A stretch of 64,000 bases of DNA, taken from Rhabdornis inornatus (taxonomy: Eukaryota > Chordata > Aves > Passeriformes > Rhabdornithidae). The notes under the pieces were generated by a model. It searched no databases. It was not told the DNA's origin and was given only the letters and a program-made list of their open reading frames with translations. Positions 1 to 11,873 of the stretch are shown here, piece after piece (the first letter of the stretch is position 1; every line of letters starts with the position of its first letter). A program made the position numbers and the translations under genes. The stretch lies in assembly GCA_013397075.1 (NCBI GenBank), contig VWZS01000240.1:806001-870000 (forward strand). The letters run 5' to 3'.

Positions 1-1327
1 AGCAGCAAAGCCAAATTAATTCCATGGTAAAGCTCTGACGATATTCAGTTTATGAGACTAAAAGACTTAAGCTACACTCTTCTGTCTTTAACAGCTGATT
101 AGTCCATTGAACTAAACCTACTGGAAAAAATCTTCATTGCTACGCTTATTGAAGCCTTTATTATTTGTTCTAGGTCTTTGTTATAGGTTGCCCTTGGAGC
201 TTTCTCTACCTGATTTTAATTTAGAATATATCTGAGCTTGGGAAAGTAATACCTGAAACAAAAAAGAGATTTGTAATGACAACAGTACAGGAAATACTCA
301 TTTGGATTCAGAGCATGGAAGTGATGAGTGTTATTGCTAGCTGGTACCCTTGACACCACAGCCCTACTGCTCGTCTCTATACAATCCTGGTTCAAGTCCC
401 ATTGCCATTGTTGTTATTTTAATTTCTAGGTAAATGTACTTCTGGGTTTTAAATCAGATATATTCAAAGCCTTTACTGTTTTCTTCTTCACCTTCCTCCT
501 TCTCTCCTTGCAAATGTTGTGATTCCAGTCACTTCAGGGGGAAGGAATTTACTGAAAGGTTATGCACTGGCTCCAGGACTCTCTGAGCTGGAATTGTCAT
601 CCTGCCAGTCCTGTGCAAAGAGGATTTTCATCAGCTGCTAACTAGCCATGTCCAGCAGGACAATTAAGAAACCTGTTTTTGGTTCTTAATCCCACAAAAG
701 TACCCGTTACGTAACACCACACCTCAAAACTGGGATCTCTGGGCTGGGATCCGGATTAGCTGCCCAAGAGTTCAAAGATATTTTGTGAGAAGGAGAAAAA
801 AGGAGGATGACTTAATGCCTCATTTTTTTTTCAACATAGCTTGTCTCTAAAACCAGCAGAGAAGAGGACGTGCTGAACCTTGCATGGTGTCAATTTCTGA
901 ACATCACAGTTCTTCTTTATTAATTTTACTTAAGACTTATATGTAGTCTTGTCACAGATTAAAAGAGCAGCTGTTAAAAATATCTAGTTTTCCTTAAATT
1001 AAATGTGTTAAAATGATTGCTTTTCTGAATATTCCTGTAATTATTAGTACAGCAAAGGAATTAGAAATACTTACTGCAAAACAATATTAGTAGATTGCAT
1101 TTACCGAGTAAAAAGGACACGGTATTATAAATTGTTTGTGCTATAACATGAATGTTTAACATAATGTAAACTGACATTTTTTAGCACAAAAAAGTGGCAG
1201 CATTCTCATACCCTCTTGCTCAGAAAATCTGTCAGATGAGCAAGTGTAAACAGCAGTTTGAAAACAGTTCATGCCTGTTCTCACGTTTTATTAATCACCA
1301 CAAACAGATTTGAGATCAGATAACTTG

Positions 1328-1368
1328 CTAGTATTTTGATGCTATAATAACTAGTATTTTGATGCTAT
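1328..1368. repeat. Short tandem duplication, 18 bp at 23-bp spacing
   Basis: The 18-mer ctagtattttgatgctat occurs at 1,328-1,345 and again, identical, at 1,351-1,368. It is a simple local duplication with no sign of function. Confidence 0.85.
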
Positions 1369-2475
1369 TTGAAGATACAAACTTGAAAAAATTGCATGTC
1401 CAGTTCTGATTTCACTCCATTTTTAATCAAAATTATGATCATAAAGAGATTTGTTGCAGTGTGTTAAAATATCATAGTGCCTATCACTTATATATCACTT
1501 TGTTTATACCACTTAAGTATTTGATCTGGAGACAAGAATCAAAAACACACTGATTCTGCTTGTGCCACAAAAGGTGCCACAGGAGGCCCTGTGCGACCAA
1601 CTCACTGTGTCATCCAGGGAAAAGGAATCAGCTCAGTTCCCCCTCAGGAGGGCATTCATTATTCAGAATTCATAACCATCTGGCTTCCAATTAAGCAAAA
1701 CATACAGAAGTGCCTTTCTTGCTTTCAGTTGAAGCTGATATACCCTCCCCGCAGAACTCAAAGAACTACAGACGAAGACAACATTCAAGAACTGAACACA
1801 AGACACCATGCTGGGAGTTCAGATGTTTATTAGAGAAGGAATAGCATTGGAAACATTTCTAAATGTGTTTGAGTTTTACATTAAACAGCCTTTTGGTAAC
1901 ATTGAAATATTCATTTTAGGCAAGGACTGGAAAATAATAATCTCTCTCCCAGGAGCCTGATTTCAGGAAAAGGTCAAGGGCAGTGACCTCCACCAAGGAA
2001 ATGAACACTGCCTGCCAGGGCTGTGGAAGCTGCTGATGCAGCTCCAGAAGGCATTTGGATTTAGAACAGCAGCATGTCTAATAGTGCCTAGTGTGTAATG
2101 TGGAGCTATGTGCTAATCTCTGGTCCTACAGTGTATACCCAACCTCAGCATTTGTTGGAGTGATGATTTATTAAGAATTGAGGGCATTTCTCACCTGGCA
2201 GGTTCAGGGCTTTAGACAGCAACACATTTTCTTGTTCACCAAGAAGCTTATCCACAGACAAGAAACTAGAGAAACAGGGAGAATTATTCAGCAGCACAGA
2301 AACAACAGAAGACCTGCATGTAAACCTTGGCAGGGCATCTCTAAGCAGCACACTGAGCTTGTAACAGAGACCAGCTATATTTCGGAAACAAAGACAAGAT
2401 GTTTGTTCTCAGATAAAAGGGAGCAACATTACAATAGTCTGAGACTGGGACTTAGAAACTGCTGAAAATGCTCAC

Positions 2476-2526
2476 TTCTGCTTACCTGTTTGGGTAATCC
2501 CATTGGGATTCTGCTTACCTGTTTGG
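2476..2526. repeat. Short tandem duplication, 18 bp at 33-bp spacing
   Basis: The 18-mer ttctgcttacctgtttgg occurs at 2,476-2,493 and again at 2,509-2,526. Just downstream, a second pair of short repeats (attacaggct, near 2,675 and 2,700) suggests a patch prone to slippage or a decayed repeat. Confidence 0.8.
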
Positions 2527-3329
2527 AAATGGAGCCTGGAATGTAAGCAAGAGTTGATATCCAGCTTTCCAAAGAGAAAAGATTAATGAAACCTGTAATG
2601 CGTCCTTCCTCCTGGTTTCTCAACCTTATTACATGACATTAGGAAAAGAAAAGCAATAACAAAAGCAGCAATAAAATTACAGGCTACATAATAGCAATAG
2701 AATTACAGGCTGGGTGAGGTCTAGCAGGTCCCCTTTCTTTCAAATGCTCAGTATTCCAGAAGGAGATAGCTAAAGATGTACTATGGACTCATAGCAACCA
2801 ACTTGGGCAGGCTCTGCTGGGGCAGTGTGGGAGGAAGGGAAAGCTGCCTGTGAAGCCAAGCACGGGTGGCACAGGGCACTGGGAAGGAAGCTCTGCCAGG
2901 CAGCAGAGTCTGGTGCCTACCTGGCCCTACCACCCAACCTCCAGAGCAGCTCTTGTTAGAACAAGAGTTCTAACTCTTGTGTTTGGACTGTTATAAACCA
3001 ATTTTAATAATGTACCTGTGGTAACTTCATAATTAGATCTTAATAAAATATACTTCCTAAAGCACTGCATGTATCTCTGCTCCTAAGCACCTGTGTGGTG
3101 TAGAGAGAACTATCACTATACATTTTCTGAGTGAAAATGCATGTAAATATGAACTGTAACAGTTTCCCTGAGACTGTAAGCTGAAAGTACACACACAGGC
3201 TGACTGTGGATCAGACATTCAAATCAACGATTTCTTATACAAAGTAATATAACACTGAAGAGAAGCTGCTGTGTTTCCCTCATCTCACCAGACCATCTCA
3301 AACCTTCCTGTTGAATCATTAAAAAAAAC

Positions 3330-3870
3330 CGGTATAATCACGGACAAAGACCATCTAACTAATTAAAGTTAGAAAGTGGAATGTTTATTCACCAGCGGGC
3401 AGCACGGGAGTCACCTCTGAAAGGCGTGACCACCCCGAACAAGGTTCTTTGCCATCTATTTATTTCCCAAGATCTTACATACAATGCATAACCCCAGCAC
3501 CTCCCATCCCTGTCCAATATTAAAATGAGCCCATTAGTCCTTCACGTGTGCGCAGTTCTTCTCTTGAATTGGGTCGGTGGTCTCGAAATGGGTCAGTGGT
3601 CTCGAAGGATGAAGTCAGGAGAGTCTTCATCAGGTCTTGGTGACCCTCTGGCACGATCCAAGGCCTCGTGCTTCACAATTAATGGTTTACTTATTTTACG
3701 TTCTTTTATACGTAAGTTCATAATAGCGGATAATTATACCAATTAGCTCTAGCCTAAGCATCTAGTAATTATTAACCTACCATTTACCTACCTAACTTAC
3801 ATCTTCGTCATGGAAACTACTTCTACCCTTTGCAAAAATCTTAACTCTTTAAAACCATGATTCACCGTGA
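3330..3870 (-). mobile_element. Probable solo LTR of an endogenous retrovirus, antisense
   Basis: Read on the minus strand, the segment has an LTR-like layout. An AATAAA polyadenylation signal (plus-strand tttatt, 3,384-3,389) sits close to one end, followed by a short R/U5-like stretch. The rest is U3-like, unique and non-coding, and its composition differs from the flanking AT-rich DNA. A near-duplicate of about 19 bp containing gtggtctcgaa lies at about 3,571-3,608. No gag, pol or env coding sequence is present nearby, so if this is a retroviral remnant it is a solo LTR. The ends are approximate: I could not identify a convincing TG...CA pair or a target-site duplication. Confidence 0.4.
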
Positions 3871-4360
3871 GTTTAAGCTCTCCTCAGAGCAGCTAGTCTG
3901 AAACTTCAGCTTATCTTTCTTTAAGATTCTCAAACTGTAGTTTTCATGTTTGTTACCTCAAAACAACTGAACTGAGACTTCTGAAATTTTGCATTAGTAT
4001 TTGTGTCTAAGCTTGTCAAGCATGAGAAGGAAGACAGACAGACTTACCACTGGAATGAAGAAGAGCCTTATCCCCCAGCTGTAGCACAAGAGCTAGGATG
4101 AATTCCTTATTGACTCAGGAAATGGCACAATTAAATCTTAGTTTTGCTTTCCCTTTTTCTTTGTACTGTACAAGTATGAAACTTAGAAAAGGCTGTAACT
4201 GTTACAATATTCAAAATCCCCAGTGGATAAAGACTTAGTGGGGTATGAATAAATGTAAAATATTGTGTATTGGATTGTTGCGGAACAGTCCAAAAGTCTA
4301 AGAAGAAGTAAGCTCTCCATATTTCAAGGAAATAGTGTCTGTAAATATTATCTTTCCTTA

Positions 4361-4445
4361 TATTCATAGAATCACAGAAATGTTTGGATTGGAAAACATC
4401 TGAAAGATAATTGGGTTGAACCTCACATCATGTAGTCCAACAAGG
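4361..4445 (-). mobile_element. CR1 LINE, 3' tail fragment, antisense
   Basis: The sequence begins with the tail motif of avian CR1 elements as seen from the antisense side (ttcatagaatcacagaaatg), followed by a diverged 'tttggattggaa ... tagtccaac' stretch. Only the last 80 or so bases of the element are recognisable, which fits the usual 5' truncation of CR1 copies. Strong divergence suggests an old insertion. Confidence 0.7.
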
Positions 4446-7400
4446 TAGGCTTTGCAGAAATCTCTGCAGTAGCCTCACTAGTCTTTAATTGAAGGGTCAT
4501 TTTTGCCCCTTGGAAGCATTTGGTGTTGGCTGCTGTTGGAAATAGGATATAAAAAAAGATAATACATGTTTCTGTGTTCCCATTTTCAAAAGTAAAAAAA
4601 AAAAAGAGTTTAAGGGAGTGGGTCTGATTTATATTCAAATGAGTGTGATGTACCTGTCCCAATAATAAATTGTTTTTACTATGTACTGTGTAATTAAAGT
4701 AACACAGAAAAAATTGCTTGGCTCTTCTGAATGTGTCTGTGTAGATAAATGCAATGATTGTATCCAATGAAACTAAACAATTTTAAGGGGTTTGATTTTG
4801 AAGGATATGAGAAGAGTAATGAGTTACTAACCATAAAGTTAATTTTCACTATCTGCCTGCCTAAGTAATATATTTGACAAGATTGTCCGGTTGTGTATCT
4901 TTTCTAAAATTAAAACCACAGCATGAAACCACATCATTAACTGACACAGAGAAAAAATAAAATGGCTCACTATCAAACAATAAACTTAAATATTATGTTA
5001 GCTAAAAATATGGAATGACAAACAATTTCAGCAAAATCCAAAGGCAGGACTCTTTATGGCCATCAACTACAAAAACCTTAAAACAACATTAAATCTAATA
5101 TTAAACATTGTGTTTTCATATTCAGTCTAATAGTGTGAGGATTGCTGCACCTGTAAAGAGCAAACCAAGTTAAGCTTCATAACAACTGTATGCACTGCTG
5201 TAATTAAATAAACATTAATAACTAACAGTTGAGAAAGTCACAACATTACAAGAGTCTGATGTTTGGCTCTGTTACTTTTGTTTTTATAATGATTCCTGTT
5301 AATTAGGGACAATATTGACATAAAAATTTTAAGTGAAAATGGCACTATTTCAGGACCAAAGTATTTTCCTCAGTCATCCATATTCATGCACTCACAGCTC
5401 TATCTGACAAAAACCTTGCCTTGAGTATTGCACATGCCATCATCTACAGATTATTTTCTCTTTTACAGATGTAGCTCCCTGTGCCTCTCCCGCCCTAGTA
5501 TCTATATAGAGATTTTTTTCTGACCACAAAGGATTAAAACTATATTAAAATTCACTACAGCAGGTATACTTTTCTGATTTGAAACAAAGTTTTCACTTCT
5601 GCAAGACTATTGTCAGTTCCATTTGGATTTTACATATTTAATAGGAAAGCCTCCAGGAGTACATTAAGAAACACAACAATCAGTTGTCACTCATCATACC
5701 TTGAGGAAGAAATTGTATGTTTGGTGCACTGCTTTGTTTATTTTTAAAAGATGTGTGCCTACTGTTCGTGTTCTTTGATTTTATTGTTATACAGCACCAC
5801 ATTTTACATCTGACATGAAGGTTATGGAAGTCAGCACTAAACTTTCAAGGTTTTGCCCCGAAGATAAATCTCAATCCATAGTTTCTAAGGGTTTCCAAAC
5901 AGCTGTCTTCTTGCCCTTGTGGATCACTAGTTAGGGACTGTAGGACTAAGAACTGGAAATACTTTTCATCTGCCGTTACATGGCAAATACACAAAATCAG
6001 AGCACAAGAATTTCATGTCAGCTGAAGTCTCCTCTGCTTATTCTAAGACTTTTGTCAAGAAGTTACTCAGTATAAGGAAGTTTAAAAGTGTCTGACTAAG
6101 ATTGCTGGGACATCTGCACTACAGCTGTTCTAGAACAGCCACCCCAGCTCCCCTTGGTCTCCAGTTCCCTCAAGACTCTGTTTCAGACTATGAAGCTGGT
6201 TTCAGGTTTTTCTCTCTCTTTTCCATCCATTTAAGTGTCTAAACTTCTAGACCATACAAATCCATGAATGTTAGTCAATCCCTTCCAGACATGCTGCAAA
6301 GAGACATTTGAAGACGCATAACAGTCTGATTTGAAGAAGAACCCCAAAGTTCCATATTTTAAAAATCGTTTTAATCATTTAAGGACATGCAGTTTTATCC
6401 TGCTCTTAACATTATCGAGGAAACCCCTTTCCCTCACCATCCACCACCTGTCTGTTATTCCTCACAGTCTTTGCCCAAGATAAAGTGACAAAGTTTGCTT
6501 TAAGAGACAAGGAAAATAAATCTAGAAATAAATTCTAGATTCTTGAATGTTTATGAATTTGGGTTACATTTTTATAGAAAGACTCTCCTTATAATAGGAA
6601 AAATTGGAGCTTACAATACTTCGACAGAATTTTAAATTGCCTGCTTTACATTAGCAAGAGCTGTTGACCAGATACTGAATTCATAATATATTTATACTGT
6701 CAACTTGAATCTATGGATTTTGTCAGGATGCAGGGGAAGAGGAAATTTCTGAATAAATTCTTTCATATATTGGATGCTTTAATCTTCTCTATTATCTTTC
6801 ACTCCCACCACATTGCTATTCTATCACCTGCTCTGATCTTAATCAGAATGACTGGGTCATCCTCTTTTATAAACTTGCTGGATTAATTCTTTTTCAAGGT
6901 CATCTGTGAATTGACTTTAGTAAGCAACTATAAATTGGATGATATTTTAATATTCTAGCCTCTCCCTGAGCTTTAATCTAGAAGTGATGAGAGACAAAAA
7001 GAAACCCAAAGTGCATTTTAGAAAGCAAGATGATGAACGCCATTATCCAATACCTTTTTAATTTCTTCTGTCCTGGACACCCTAATCTTTCCCACTGAGT
7101 TCAAAGGGAGTTGAGGGAAATCCAGCATCTTCCAGAAGCAGTGCTTTAGTCTTTTACCTAATATATCTGCCCATGATCTCTGGAGAAACCTGTTGATATT
7201 GGTATTTGAGACACTTAAACTTGGCATTCAGAATTCTGTTCTATTACAATGCACTTCTACTAAGGCAACAGAAGTTGCTGTCTCCTCTCTCTCTGATGTT
7301 GCCTTTTGAATTTTAACATTAAAAAGCAGTATTTTCCTTCACTGTTTTTTTTTAAAGAATTTGAAACAGTTTAGGAATCTGGTTTTGGACCATCACCCAG

Positions 7401-10400
7401 CAATAAACTTCTAGATACCTGCAGAACCTTGCCTTCAAAGGGCACAGATTACTAGGACCAGCTGAATAAGGATTGCAGATCTACTGGATAAAGTTTTCAC
7501 AAGCTTTTTCTAGAGGAACACTTACCACATGTCTGTGTTTACATCCAACTACATGTGTTCTTAAGCAACCTTCAACATGACCATGCTAAAGCAATGATTT
7601 CCCACTGAATGACACTTTGGTTTGCTCTCTAAGCATAGAAAGCAAGGTATGGTTTCTCTCAGACCTTTCACAGACCATCAGTACAGCTGCCTGGTTTCAA
7701 CAGGTTTGTGAATTATTCACAGTCCTTTCCAAGACTATGAAGAAATCTAGACAGCAATTCTGTTGTTTCAACTTAAAAGAAAAATAAAATGACAAGTGGA
7801 CAACATAGTTGCAGTAGAATGTATTCCTCAAGGGGAATACTATTATTTGCCCATGAGGATTCTGCTAAGGGTTTCAGACTGTGCTAAGGAAAGAGGAGAT
7901 AACAAAAAATGTTTATGGTGCTATCAGTACACCCGATCTATAAAATCAACAGAAAAATCCAGAAGTAAAATTTGCCCCATTCGCATCAGTATTTCGAGGA
8001 AGGAATGAGTTTTGTTTGGATCAGGACAGGCTTGAATCGTGATTTTGATGTGGAGCTATGTAAAATTCTGGGGTTTGCTGGGCTTTTGCTCTAAGCCACA
8101 AACAGGAGATAACAGCTGCTTAGTGTTTTAATTTTGTATTCACAGGAATTGCAAAGAACAAAAGAAACAGATTATACCACAAACCTTTGCTCTTGCTCTG
8201 TTTATGACTGTCGATTTCATTGTCATTTAGTCCTGCCAAGGGCTGATACACATAAAATCAAGACAATAATTGCAACCCTTGTCTGTCTTCTCTCTTTATA
8301 GTTTATTTTTGAAGGTATGTGCCAAGCAGATAGTGCTGGAAAAATAACTACATGTTTTTTTCAGCTGAACTTATACATCAGAGGTAACTGCAGTGCACAG
8401 TGCTCCACACTCATCCAGCCATCATCAGGCAGATAACTGCAGGAAATGAGAATTAGGCTCAATTTCCTACCTAGACATAGGCGGGACATCCTGAGACTAT
8501 CCAGTTTAAGAATTATGACATTAAGGCAATAAAGCAGAAGAGTCTTAGGTTATCATCAATACTGTGTAGAAGTCTCTGTCCAGAATGTATAGACAAGATT
8601 TTTTAAAATGCTTATAATCTGCATATGCCCATAATCTGAAGATAATAAGAAAGTTGCCTGTTACTCTATACAGCCATATAAAATCTTTTTATCTAAAAAC
8701 AGACATCACACTTAATGTCAGGCAAGCTGGAACACTAAAGCTCCAGTAATTTCAGTAACCTACTTCTATGCCACTGGATAATAGCCACTTTTCATTTCTG
8801 ATGTGGGTAATAACAAGAAAATGTCAATTTCAGAGATTTTTTTTTTCAAATGCATTCTTCTAAAATAAAAAGGCTATTTTCTTTTTTGAAGGAAATTTTG
8901 ACATTTCCATTTCAATGTCTTTTCCAGAAACCATTAATTATACTTTCCAATATGCCCTAGATGCCAATAGAGCCTTTCTGAATCTAGTGGTAAAATTCTC
9001 ACTGCTTTTAATGGGGGCAAGGATTTTCTTTTCCACATATGCATATTTACACAGGTGCTCCTAAGGCCCCACACTTAGGTAGACAATTTTAGCTCAGTGT
9101 TCAAGTATTGTTTTTCCAGAATCCCTGCTCACTCAGCCTCTTACTCTGCCTTTCAGACACAGAGGATTGTTGTTTTAAGTGGCACAATCTTCATGCAGGG
9201 AAACCCTGTGAATTTAGACAGAGGATGTATTGCTTATGCACACTAAGCATAACTGTAGAGGCCCTGAGAAGTTCCTTCCCCTTAAGGGTGGGTCATTGCA
9301 ATTTCTAGAAACCACACACTGAAGTGCAAACTGGGGTCAAATAAATCACCTTAGAAAACATGGCACTATAGAGAAAGAATGATACATGGCTCCGAAATAT
9401 CTGTTTTTCTCCATTCAGGCTTCAAAATGAAGTCATTCCACCCAAGCCTGCTCACTCTTTGAATTCAGTTAATGTCATCACTGGAGCAATAAGGTTTTGC
9501 TCCTGGTTAATTTTGTGCTTGTGTGCTTGACTATTTGAGATGTATTACATCTAGCATGTAGCCACTTGACAGCAGCAATGGACTTCCACCCTCTGAGCTG
9601 CGCCTAACAGAGGAGCCATGGAAGTGAGCAGTCTGTGCCAGGCACAGCTGTAGCCACAAACAGGTTTACTAGTGACCACTGCAATGGCCAGGACATCTGG
9701 ATGTGACAGGGTTATTACCAGCACCCCTGAATTTGTGGCAGACCCTGAGCTTATCACCCCCAGGTAGTGAGCAAAAGGGAGTATGTGCATGGAGGTTGGT
9801 AACACCTCAGATCAACACAAGTTCAGGATTCCTGTAAGTCCATCTTCAAAACCTTAGCTTGCAAACATAGGGACTGGGACAGGGTATGCTGAGATGTGAC
9901 ACATCTATTCCAGATGCTTCGGTGCTCTCACAGCCCTGAAATCCACTTCCATCAGCCTCCTTCATATATTTTGCCCCGAACTCTGGAGCACGGAGATAGA
10001 TCCAGAATGGCAAACTGCTTCTCTTGGGGATTTCCCTCCCAAGCAGGCAGTGCACTGCTGGTCCCTGTTGTGTAAAGGACAATTCTGAATACTCCGAATG
10101 CCTCTCCTCTTTCTCCCTCTCTCATTCTCTCTCTTTACCTAGTACTGAAATGACAGAACTCAAAGTAAAGTCTTGGCTGGGAGGATGCATTTTCAGTCTG
10201 TTTGAGGTTTTTGCACAAGAGGTGTCTATCAGTGATGCAGCTGTGTTTCCTTAGACACTGTGTAATTTGAGGGTCTGCACACAATGCACTGCAAAATAAC
10301 TTATTTTTACTTTCTAACATGATGAAGAAGCCATAAATCTGTAGAAACTTACAACATGAACTGAGTGAGTCCCGGAATATCAAAAGAAGAAAGAAGATTG

Positions 10401-11798
10401 CACACTCATTTATTTTGCTCTCCCATTTCCAGCATTGTGTGAATTAGGGCTACAAGTTTCACATTGGCATTCAGGAGGTCATTTGTCACACACAGAGAAA
10501 TAAATTAGAGGGAACATTAATGGTGACAAGCATACAAGACTACAGAACAGCAGAAGCATTTCAATCCTCTTGGGAATGAGACAAGCGAAGGTTCACAGAC
10601 CTCTGGTCCAGTTGCCATAAATCCAGCATATCAGCAATGAATGCATTCAAGCACACCTCTGAACTGTCATTGCATAGATTCATGTATTAATATGAGTAAT
10701 TGTACAAGTCTAAAGTTAAAGGTCTCCATAAAGCCTACTTTTCAAGGAAGGGTGTTTCATATAACATTTACTTGACCTAGAAGGAAGCAACTCAAAATTA
10801 TTTTAGGATTCCTTAATCCTGTTTAATTTATTTTCCTGAGAGAAACTGAAAATCTAGTGGCTGATACAGACTTGTGCTTATGGCATGGTCCTTTCACATT
10901 AAAAACAAAAAGAAAAAAGGAAAAAGAGAAAAAAAGCCTGTGTATGTTGCATGACCAATTATAATTAAACCAGTAAGCTAATCTTTACAATGTCAGAAGG
11001 GCAGGATAAATTCTCTCTGTAGTGACTAATACAACCAGTCTAGCAAGAGAAGTCTGAAGGTTTATCTCATCGTCTTTCTCCCTTGCTTCTCTCCCACCAG
11101 AGGAGTCTGGCTAAATCAAAAAGCACCAACCCAGCCCCATTCCTGTTTCCCTGGAAATGTTATCCATTGTGAGCAGTGACTTGAAGTCACAATTACTTGG
11201 GAATCTTCATTAAAATATAGTGTTGAGATTTTAGCTAAGATTAAGTACCTTCATTCACCTAAGTCTTCTTACACTGACATGGAAACTCTTCAGGAATTAC
11301 TGAAGTAAGTAATTTTTTAACTTCTTATTTTCCTTTAATATTTAAATGCTGAAGAAAAAAAATGTCTTTTTTTTGTACACTAGTGCAAAGCATGGGTAAG
11401 ACTGAAACCAGTACATTTAAAAGTAGATTATTCTCACTGGTTTTATAGCAGCAACATTGCCACCTTGATCCTGATGTAGCAAGAGACTAACACAGAACAT
11501 TTCAGCAAAAGCACTGTTTCTCTAGATATCTCTAGAGCTCTTTTTTCTCTTAAGAGCTCTTTTCTTTGAAATACAAATTCAGTATTGCAGACAGGCCTCA
11601 ACTAACTTCAAAGAGACAATCTCTGTCAAATGTCCCACGTTTCTAGCTTGTTTGAAGATGGAGATGTACTGACGCCCTTCCTGTCAGGGAAGAAGGAAAG
11701 AAAAGAGGTTTGTTTAGTCCAAATCCCCACTGGTTGCTTTCCAATACATCAGAAAACTGGTATGTAGTCAGTCTCTCTAAATAAGAAAAAGGAAAAAA
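4446..11798. other. Noncoding intergenic DNA
   Basis: More than 7 kb of AT-rich DNA without a supportable exon. Open frames here are short and scattered. The region near 9,550-10,080 is somewhat GC-richer and has open frames on both strands, but these translate to low-complexity or unrecognisable peptides and I see no splice-site framework. No CR1 or LTR signature could be recognised. Confidence 0.55.
6519..6541. repeat. Perfect 9-bp inverted repeat with 5-nt loop
   Basis: AATCTAGAA at 6,519-6,527 is followed by a five-base AT loop and its exact complement TTCTAGATT at 6,533-6,541. It could form a small AT-rich hairpin. In a long AT-rich region such structures arise by chance, so no function is claimed. 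Confidence 0.8.
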
Positions 11799-11873
11799 GT
11801 CAGACAGCTCAGTGATTAATATGCTTACTTGCATGTCAGAGATGTATGTTCAAATCCTTCTTCTGTCAGACTG
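11799..11873 (+). repeat. tRNA-derived SINE-like fragment or tRNA pseudogene
   Basis: Both internal RNA polymerase III promoter blocks are recognisable. An A-box-like agctcagtgattaa begins at about 11,806, and a near-perfect B box gttcaaatcc lies at 11,848-11,857. The spacing is that of a tRNA, and a central cttgcatgt resembles an alanine-type TGC anticodon loop. The D stem and the T stem each have mismatches, and the acceptor arms pair only in part (gacag with ctgtc), so it cannot be a working tRNA. It is more likely the head of an old tRNA-derived SINE (MIR-like) or a decayed tRNA copy. The DNA after it does not clearly match a SINE body. Confidence 0.45.

Larger units (their letters stand above)
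1..3329. other. Noncoding intergenic DNA, left edge
   Basis: AT-rich sequence with only short open frames that show no domain, no codon bias and no plausible splice context. It includes two short tandem duplications (listed separately) and a somewhat GC-richer patch near 2,790-2,960 that I cannot classify. The only AATAAA-like sites are scattered and attached to no gene I can see. Confidence 0.6.
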
